Source: Labilithrix luteola (GTDB lineage: Bacteria > Myxococcota_A > Polyangia > Polyangiales > Polyangiaceae). Taken from it: a stretch of 64,000 bases of DNA. The DNA lies in contig NZ_CP012333.1 of assembly GCF_001263205.1 (NCBI RefSeq), positions 6,376,501-6,440,500 of the forward strand, read 5' to 3'. Shown here in pieces: positions 56,401-64,000 of the stretch (the stretch's first letter is position 1; every line of letters begins with the position of its first letter). The position numbers were made by a program, and so were the translations under genes. Below the pieces are notes generated by a model. It searched no databases and was not told the origin of the DNA. It was given only the letters and a program-made list of their open reading frames with translations.

Positions 56401-56660
56401 GCAATCCGATGTTCTCGGCGAACATCATCAACCCGACCTCGGGCACTCTGCCGGTCCGCGATACCGTCTTCAAGTTCTCGACGGCCGGCCAGTTCTCGCC
56501 GCTGTTCATCAACATCGGCTCGACCACGACGTCGATCAACCCGCAGTCGATTCGCTACATCGAACCGCTCGGGCAGCTCGCGGTCGTCGACGCGGCCTCC
56601 CAAGGCCTCGTTCTCATCGACCTCGACAACGTCACTATTGCGCACGCCCCGTACTTCTGA
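53481..56660 (+). CDS. Large secreted beta-propeller lipoprotein
   Basis: This 1059-residue protein starts at ATG 53481 with a lipoprotein signal ending LGACSE (Cys24). It is a long chain of propeller-like blades with repeating strands and Asn/Asp-Pro turns. One blade reads EVAVVNLSSGEIVDQQKAIP and another LVAVARNDQVLYVSDDTVPFIHVVDLS. There are at least two cysteine-rich linkers (CGQAVPCCES and CCFHRQ). The last third has SRDSALAMRNPMF and ends VLIDLDNVTIAHAPYF. It is coupled to the smaller propeller gene by a one-base overlap and is followed 15 bases later by mutS. Outer-surface adhesion or predation are guesses. Confidence 0.7.
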   Translation: MGKKLFWGLVAVTGVAFASALGACSETPTSVPQRTFDRAQKMDVVCMQVLQPDAQNPSLLVPVKPVRPLPQENCAPVPSNVDGSLFLNQLFAVVTQTARGEVAVVNLSSGEIVDQQKAIPSINFIPVGAIPTDVATTPDGQMVFVASAEVNKPAIYGIPSTSLLGDNPDFATKPAGTLAAWPVCSLPQNPGALTIVPRPNPSGVKGPADYEVVAILPGSRLDSAKVVTIDPKPFLRGADAFQSIAAAGLGTLEPGDTIAPGSLAPCPITSAIELVGASNLPSSFVTGPNWPDGVPYVDGGVDLTCQRPLPAASCGQAVPCCESTPTVELPFEGGIPNAAAPDGGAPDSGAACQPVTPTPPANVTLNVGSLDPPRLVAVARNDQVLYVSDDTVPFIHVVDLSTVGALKEISPLLATSLLNPSRQVSVADITVSPATHDFKRYLYAVDKFDGSLIVYDVTDPLSTQRSPLTRPNPELNPFQPPDRIAFPSPVVAVAFARHDFPLSLAGNIALPDAKTGVLCNPNPNVANAITPGQPAPDFGFYYRADQNQNESLTQFTLGPTRLRGIFGFATLANGQVIAIDVDDWDAPCRRPVTIGPNPIDPEPWALAIPEPAATSTTFFDPYHVPTADPATAVSQEAYFPVSAPHRLRSSVLLNNTSSTGNHLPRFQTAPIVSTKDIPLPTTGADSDRTPRLNLLFSLDVPESQIDQAWALTYEGAIPGFDGLTANLVTADSYQSLDFSQSQGQFCAKGVEDWTQGAQRADAINAALTAPDRDLFRRLADYVTFTEDLLDSSDPYWGLQEPEEDKCWDPQYQTAQQRFDVCSQTFGAAADESELRDYPILEAFDGKLVVGRFFRPAPITLPNGSTIQAPRQIVGRDPSNVPFLKLARCCFHRQARFHVRTGGIWSAVATGTTGGPGIGFLNHMTAASDSRCVSSCDSRESLLNGRLPAVPFDAFPAPAGGNPTVISRDSALAMRNPMFSANIINPTSGTLPVRDTVFKFSTAGQFSPLFINIGSTTTSINPQSIRYIEPLGQLAVVDAASQGLVLIDLDNVTIAHAPYF

Positions 56661-56674
56661 CACTGGACTCGGCG

Positions 56675-59346
<2,672 letters not shown>

Positions 59347-59350
<4 letters not shown>

Positions 59351-60249
59351 TCGTCGACGAACGAGCACGAAGAGCTTCCGGCTACGCGCTCGTTGCCATT
59401 GCGGCTTCGGGTTGGGGCACGTGGCCACTCATTTTGCGCCACGCCCCCATTCCGGCGGCGCTGCAGTCCGCGATCATGATGGCCGTTCAGGCGCTGACGG
59501 GGCTGGTCGTCGTGCTCCTCGGCGATCGCGTTCGCGCGCGCGCTTCGCTCTCGCAATGGGCCGCTGTGCTGTGGCTCGGCGTGAGCGATGCGCTGAACGT
59601 GCTCTTGTTCTTCGCGGCGTATCAACGAACCAAGGTCGCCATCGCCGTGCTCACGCACGATCTGACGCCCATCTTCGTGGCGCTCGCCGCGCCGATCTTC
59701 TTGCGTGAGAAGGCGCAGGCTCGGACGTTCTTTGCCGTCGCGGTGGCGTTCTTCGGTCTCGTGCTTCTCCTCGAGCCGTGGTGCGCGGGTTTCGGGCGAA
59801 GTGATCTGGCGGGGGCCGCACTCGGGGCGGCCAGCGCGCTCTTCTATGCATCGAACGTGCTGGTGAACAAGCGACTCCTGGCGGTTTTTTCGGCCAGTGA
59901 GCTGATGTTCTTCCATAGCTTGGTGGCCGCGCCGCTCCTCTTTGCCCTCGTTCCGCCATCCGAGTACGGAAAGGCGACACCAGCGGCACTGGGGGTGGTT
60001 CTCGCCGGTGCGGTGGGCCCGGGCGCCATTTGTGGCCTGATGTTCGTGTGGGGGCTGCGCCGTGTACCCGCCAGTCACGCCTCGATCCTGACCCTCATCG
60101 AGCCGTTCGTGGCCGTCGTCCTTGCGGCCTTGGTGCTGCAGGAGCGCCTCGGCACCGTCCAGATCGTAGGCGGTCTGCTGATTCTCGCAGGGGCGTTCGT
60201 CGTTATCGGCGCGGAGCCCGCCAAGGTTGGAGTACAATCGACGTCGTGA
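59347..60249 (+). CDS. EamA/DMT-family transporter
   Basis: This 300-residue inner-membrane protein has ten predicted helices in two EamA repeats, for example SGWGTWPLILRHAPIPAALQSAIMMAV and PASHASILTLIEPFVAVVLAALVLQERLG. It starts at GTG 59347 inside the mutS stop (GTGA) and itself overlaps the response regulator by GTGA. The substrate is unknown. It differs from the EamA gene at 36855. The operon position with a diguanylate cyclase is not explained. Confidence 0.88.
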
Positions 60250-61208
60250 GCGTGCGGGAGTCGCTCATCTCCATCATCCCGGTGGCCCCGGGCGAGATCC
60301 TCGTCGTCGACGACGACGAGGCGGTGCGAAAGTCCGTGCTGCGCCACATGACGAATCTCGCCATGGTCACGAGCCAGGCGGAGACAGGCGCGCATGCACT
60401 GGAGGTCGCCGCGGAGAAGGCGGACACGCTCGATTGCATCCTGCTCGACCTCACCTTGGCCGACATGGACGGGTGGGAAGTGCTTCGACGGCTTCGGGCC
60501 GATCCGGAAGTGGCTCACATCCCGGTCATGGTCGTCTCGGAGAGTCCCCTCTCGGAGAGCGACATCGTCCGCAGCATCGAGGCTGGCGCGGTCGACCATC
60601 TCCACAAACCGCTCGCCGGGGCGCTGGTTTGCGCGAAGGTTCGCGCCATCTCGGACCGCTCGCGCAACCAGCGAGAGCTTCGCAACAAGCTGAAATTCGC
60701 GCTCGAGAACGCAGCGCACGACGCCCTCACCGGGCTCTTCAACCGCCGCTACTTCGAGCGCCGTCTCCGCGAAGAGGTCGCGCACGCTCGACGCCACAAG
60801 CGGCCGTTCTCGCTGCTCTTGATCGATCTCGATCACTTCAAGCTGGTCAACGACACCTACGGTCACGAAGACGGCGACCGCGTGCTGCGTCACGTCGCGG
60901 AGATCGTGCAGGAGCACCTGCGTGAAGACGACGTTGCTTGCCGCTATGGCGGCGAGGAGCTCGTGGTTCTCTTGCGCGGAACACCGGGGCCTGCGGCGCG
61001 CGTCGTCGCCAACCGCCTGCGGGCAGGACTCGCCGCGAAGCCGCTCGGCCTGGGGCCCAGGAACGAGCCGCGCCACGTGACGTTCAGCGCGGGTGTCGCC
61101 TCGGCCGACGAGCGCAATGCGTTCCACGCCGACGACATCGTCGCGCGCGCGGACGCCGCGCTCTATCGCGCGAAGCGTGCCGGTCGTAACCGCGTCGAAG
61201 TCGAATAA
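60246..61208 (+). CDS. Response regulator with GGDEF (diguanylate cyclase)
   Basis: This 320-residue protein has an N-terminal receiver domain (VVDDDEAVRKSV, phospho-acceptor Asp68 in CILLDL, Lys121 in HKPL) and a C-terminal GGDEF domain. The active-site form GGEEL (235-239) and Asp195/Asp202 of the metal site are intact. A product-inhibition RxxD motif (Arg226 to Asp229) sits five residues before GGEEL. It should make c-di-GMP when phosphorylated, under feedback inhibition. No histidine kinase is adjacent, so an unlinked kinase must be the partner. GTG 60246 overlaps the EamA stop. Confidence 0.93.
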   Translation: MSVRESLISIIPVAPGEILVVDDDEAVRKSVLRHMTNLAMVTSQAETGAHALEVAAEKADTLDCILLDLTLADMDGWEVLRRLRADPEVAHIPVMVVSESPLSESDIVRSIEAGAVDHLHKPLAGALVCAKVRAISDRSRNQRELRNKLKFALENAAHDALTGLFNRRYFERRLREEVAHARRHKRPFSLLLIDLDHFKLVNDTYGHEDGDRVLRHVAEIVQEHLREDDVACRYGGEELVVLLRGTPGPAARVVANRLRAGLAAKPLGLGPRNEPRHVTFSAGVASADERNAFHADDIVARADAALYRAKRAGRNRVEVE

Positions 61209-61209
61209 C

Positions 61210-62718
61210 TCAGAGCTCGACGGAGGCGCCGGTATCGGCAGGCGGAATCGTCCCGCTCGCATCGAGGTACGTGGCGGCTTCGGCCGTACACGGCGTGCCC
61301 TCGACGGGCAGTCCGAGATCGACGCCGCGAAGACGGCCGCCGTCGCCGAGACCGAGCACCTCTTCGGCGACGTCCTGGAAGATGCGCCGCTTCTGTTCCG
61401 AGTCGAGGTAAACGGTGATCTCGCGCGTGCGCATGCCGCCGAGCATCGCGTGCCAGCGGAGAGCGGCCGTCATGGAGTTGGCCGAGGATTCGAGGCTGAC
61501 TCGCGCCTGACCGGTTCCGAGTGCAGGCACGGCGACGGTGCAGCAGCCGTGCTCGTCGCAGAGGAGAAGGGCCCGCGAGAAGGCACGGCCGACGCAAGAC
61601 ACTTCGTTCCATGCACTGACGGCATGGAAGACGTGCTTGGTCGCAAGCGAGCCCGGTGACGTCCGAACGCACGAGCCGAGAGGTCGCTCGCCGCCCGCCA
61701 TCGCTTCGGCCTCGATCGCATCACCTCCACGCGCGCGGAGCGCTTCGCCCACGCCGGTGCGCATCTTCATCTCGAAGTTCGCGCTCGAGACGATGGCGTC
61801 GCTCTTGGCCTGCGCGATGTCGCCGACGACGAAGCTGACCTTGATGCGGCCGAGCATGAGCGAGTGCGTATCGACCCGGCTCGCGAGCATTGGCGGGGGG
61901 GAGAGGGCGCGCCCGAGCATCGCGAAGTGGTGCACGGGAGCGGAGAGATCCTCCGGACGCTCGTTGAGATCCTTCGCGAGCATCGCGCGCAGGATCTGCT
62001 GGAAGTAGGCCTCCGCGGGGCTCGTCGGAGCAGGAAGGCGCGGAGCCTGGCGTGGGTCGATGATCTCGGCGACGCTGTCGAACGGAGCACGCCCGTAGCG
62101 GAGATCGCAAGCTGTCGCGCCGGCGCCCCAGACGTCGGTGAAGCGGCCGACGTCGGCGCCGGAGAACTGCTCGGGTGCCATGAACTTCAGCGTTCCGGCT
62201 CCGTCATGCGAGTTGTCGGAGCGCGCGACGGCGATGCCGAAGTCTCCGAGTCGAATGCCGGTCTCGGGCGCGCCGAACACGTTCGAGGGCTTGAGGTCGC
62301 GATGGATCACGCCCGCTTGATGCGCGGCACGAAGGCCTCGCGAGACCTCGTGCATCACGTGGCAAACGACCCAGAGCGGGAGGCCGACACCGATGGCAGA
62401 GCGACGGCGTCGATCGAGCTCGGCGAGATCGAGCCCGTCGACGTACTCCTGCACCAGAAACGGCGAGCCGTCGTTCGCGGTCGTTCCTGCGTCGAGCGCG
62501 CGAACGATGTTGGGGCTGGAGACGCGGGCCATGAGGCGCGCCTCGTGGAGGATGTGCGTTGCCGCGGCTTCGCCGTGCGCTTCACGGACCGAGGCCTTCA
62601 GGGTCTTGACGATGACGGGAACGTGCAGCGTGCGGTGCTTGGCGAGCCACACGTCGCTCATTCCGCCTTCTCCCAGGAGTCCCCAGACGTCGTAGCCCGG
62701 GACGTCGATCCTGTGCAT
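61210..62718 (-). CDS. Ser/Thr protein kinase fused to a macro domain
   Basis: This 502-residue protein has a complete Hanks-type kinase (1-270): glycine loop GEGGMSDVW (16-24), Lys38, HRDLKPSN with catalytic Asp141, DFG (159-161), and APE (181-183). A macro domain follows (about 290-455). It shows VVGDI at 297-301, SSANFEMKMRTGVGEALRARGG with Asn314, and PALGTG at 398-403, which line an ADP-ribose-type binding pocket in that fold. The tail is a Gly/Asp-rich linker. No transmembrane helix or PASTA domain is present, so it is cytosolic. ATG 62718 is the start; a GTG at 62760 is possible. It ends one base from the diguanylate cyclase gene, converging. Confidence 0.85.
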   Translation of the reverse strand: MHRIDVPGYDVWGLLGEGGMSDVWLAKHRTLHVPVIVKTLKASVREAHGEAAATHILHEARLMARVSSPNIVRALDAGTTANDGSPFLVQEYVDGLDLAELDRRRRSAIGVGLPLWVVCHVMHEVSRGLRAAHQAGVIHRDLKPSNVFGAPETGIRLGDFGIAVARSDNSHDGAGTLKFMAPEQFSGADVGRFTDVWGAGATACDLRYGRAPFDSVAEIIDPRQAPRLPAPTSPAEAYFQQILRAMLAKDLNERPEDLSAPVHHFAMLGRALSPPPMLASRVDTHSLMLGRIKVSFVVGDIAQAKSDAIVSSANFEMKMRTGVGEALRARGGDAIEAEAMAGGERPLGSCVRTSPGSLATKHVFHAVSAWNEVSCVGRAFSRALLLCDEHGCCTVAVPALGTGQARVSLESSANSMTAALRWHAMLGGMRTREITVYLDSEQKRRIFQDVAEEVLGLGDGGRLRGVDLGLPVEGTPCTAEAATYLDASGTIPPADTGASVEL

Positions 62719-62759
62719 GCGCGGATGGTAGCTCACGGTCTCCAATCGAAGAACGGCCA

Positions 62760-62807
62760 CGAAAAAGCCGCATGTCCTGCCCTCGCGTCGGGGTGGACAT
62801 GCGGCTT
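62760..62807 (-). terminator. Intrinsic terminator of the gcv operon
   Basis: On the minus strand a perfect 13-bp stem (62807-62795 with 62777-62765) with a 17-nt loop ends in five T residues (62766-62762). It lies 27 bases after the gcvH stop and before the kinase gene on the same strand, so it separates the two transcripts. Confidence 0.9.
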
Positions 62808-62833
62808 CACGAGCTCTGGTGCTCGAGCGTGGA

Positions 62834-63232
62834 TCAGTGGGCTGAGGCTTTGACGTGCGCGGCGTAGGCCGCCTCGTCCATCAGGGAGGCGAGTGCCGAC
62901 TCGTCCTTCGCTTCGAGGACGATCATCCAAGCCTTGCCGTAGCAGTCTTCGTTGACGAGCTCGGGCGAGCCGTCGAGGGCCTTGTTGACCTCGAGGATCT
63001 TGCCGGAGATCGGCGCGAAGAGATCGCTCAGCGTCTTGACGCTCTCGATCGTGCCGAACGCCTTGCCGGCGGTCAGCTCGTCGCCGACTTTGACGTCGAG
63101 GTTGACGAGGGTGATGTCACCGAGCTGCTCGACCGCGAACGCCGTGATGCCGACGGTCACGCGCGTTCCTTCGACCTTCGCCCACTCGTGATCGGTCGTG
63201 TACTTGAGCCCCGCGGGGATGTTGTCGCTCAT
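62834..63232 (-). CDS. gcvH: Glycine cleavage system H protein
   Basis: This 132-residue lipoyl carrier shuttles the aminomethyl group in glycine cleavage. The lipoylation Lys66 lies in GTIESVKTLSDL. HEWAKVEG near the start, VTVGITAFAVEQLGDITLV and the C-terminal KDESALASLMDE segment are family features. Its ATG at 63232 lies in the stop codon of gcvT (ATGA). A strong terminator follows, so gcvH is last in this transcript. Confidence 0.97.
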   Translation of the reverse strand: MSDNIPAGLKYTTDHEWAKVEGTRVTVGITAFAVEQLGDITLVNLDVKVGDELTAGKAFGTIESVKTLSDLFAPISGKILEVNKALDGSPELVNEDCYGKAWMIVLEAKDESALASLMDEAAYAAHVKASAH

Positions 63233-64000
63233 GCGTTCTTCTTCCGGTCGTAGAACGGGGTCTTCACGACCACCGCTTCGATGTGTTTGCCGCGGCAGTC
63301 GACGAGGAATTTCGTTCCGACTGTCGTCATGGCGCTCGGCAGATAGCCGAGGCCGATGTTCTTGCCCACCGTGGGTCCCGGGCTTCCGCTGGTGCAGAGG
63401 CCGACTTCGTTCCCATCGAGGTCACGCAACGGATAACCGTGGCGGGCGATTCCGCGACCGGTCACCTCGAAGCCGACGAGCTTGCGGGGAAGCGGCGCAG
63501 CCTTGACCTTCTCGAGCGCGGTCTTCCCAATGAAGTCCGCCTTGTCGAGCTTGGTGACCCAGCCGAGACCCGCTTCGATCGGGTTGGTGCTCTCGTCGAT
63601 GTCGTTGCCGTAGAGCGAGAGGCGCGCCTCGAGACGAAGCGTGTCACGCGCGCCGAGGCCGGCGGGCTTGATGCCGAAGGGCTCGCCAAGCGTGAGAAGC
63701 TGATCCCAGAGCGCCGGAGCGTCGTTCCAGGCGCAGAAGATCTCGACGCCGTCTTCGCCCGTGTAGCCGGTGCGCGCGACCGTGCAGCGAACGTTCGCGA
63801 CGACGGCATCGCGGAAGTGGAACGTCTTCAGGCTCTTGAGCTCCGCGGCGTCACCACCGGCGGCGGCGAGGACGTCGAAGGCCTTGGGGCCCTGGAGCGC
63901 GATGAGCGCGGTATCGTCGGTGCGGTCTTCGAACTCGCAGTGATCCTGCGCGGCCTTCTTGAAGTGCGCGGCGATCTTGTCGTGGTTCGCGGCGTTGCAG
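63229..64000 (-). CDS. gcvT: Aminomethyltransferase (glycine cleavage T protein), 5' end missing
   Basis: The frame runs open from the window edge to its stop at 63229, giving about 256 residues of the C-terminal two thirds of GcvT. Segments include NAANHDKIAAHFKKA at the edge, DTALIALQGPKA, VARTGYTGEDGVEIF, LGARDTLRLEARLSLYGNDIDESTNP and GLCTSGSPGPTVGKNIGLGYLP. GcvT transfers the methylene group from the H protein to tetrahydrofolate. It is coupled to gcvH by ATGA. The start codon and the rest of the operon (possibly gcvP) lie outside the window. Confidence 0.95.
   Translation of the reverse strand, partial: CNAANHDKIAAHFKKAAQDHCEFEDRTDDTALIALQGPKAFDVLAAAGGDAAELKSLKTFHFRDAVVANVRCTVARTGYTGEDGVEIFCAWNDAPALWDQLLTLGEPFGIKPAGLGARDTLRLEARLSLYGNDIDESTNPIEAGLGWVTKLDKADFIGKTALEKVKAAPLPRKLVGFEVTGRGIARHGYPLRDLDGNEVGLCTSGSPGPTVGKNIGLGYLPSAMTTVGTKFLVDCRGKHIEAVVVKTPFYDRKKNA

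Overview
The window is GC-rich and gene-dense. Both strands carry short operons and there are many lipoproteins. The gene content suggests a predatory-type myxobacterium (Myxococcota, Polyangiales-like): a Ser/Thr kinase, a very large zinc-ribbon/TPR membrane protein, surface beta-propeller lipoproteins, a P450, an N-acyl-homoserine-lactone-type acylase and an atypical FabH-like enzyme. This placement rests on gene content and codon style and was not tested by a search. No rRNA, tRNA, insertion sequence, integrase, prophage or CRISPR array was seen.

Layout. 1-5.0 kb: a lipoprotein, a divergent RNase HII-like protein, dksA and htpG. 5.0-10.0 kb (minus strand): a coupled operon for a periplasmic molybdenum hydroxylase (di-haem c lipoprotein, 2Fe-2S subunit, Tat-exported molybdopterin subunit, MocA-type cofactor cytidylyltransferase), preceded by a beta-hydroxyacid dehydrogenase. 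10.2-19.7 kb: P450, DUF3050, LysR, a membrane/lipoprotein hybrid coupled to an NmrA-type reductase, AraC divergent from an SDR, and a secreted beta-propeller-like lipoprotein. 19.8-24.9 kb: the methionine operon metY-metX-thrA, with repeats and palindromes in its leader. 25.4-31.5 kb: poorly characterised genes, namely a coupled pair of coiled-coil membrane proteins, a DUF4333-like membrane protein and a glycine-rich DUF7932-like protein of about 1000 residues. 31.6-37.9 kb: uvrA, a lipoprotein coupled to a second PLP sulfur-amino-acid enzyme, and an EamA transporter. 38.0-44.8 kb: the zinc-ribbon/TPR giant and the acylase, separated by two perfect 21-bp inverted repeats. 44.8-51.3 kb: atypical KAS III, then DUF4350-moxR-DUF58-ksgA and a 53-residue gene. 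51.7-61.2 kb: two beta-propeller lipoproteins, then mutS-eamA-diguanylate cyclase joined by 4-base overlaps. 61.2-64 kb: a kinase-macro-domain fusion and the gcvT-gcvH end of a glycine-cleavage operon with an intrinsic terminator.

Eleven gene pairs are joined by 4-nt start/stop overlaps (ATGA or GTGA), so translational coupling is the main operon logic here. The most distinctive items are the kinase-macro fusion, the KAS III lacking its catalytic His and Asn, the twin palindromes before the acylase, the membrane-bound winged-helix/coiled-coil pair, the DUF7932-like protein and the 53-residue gene.
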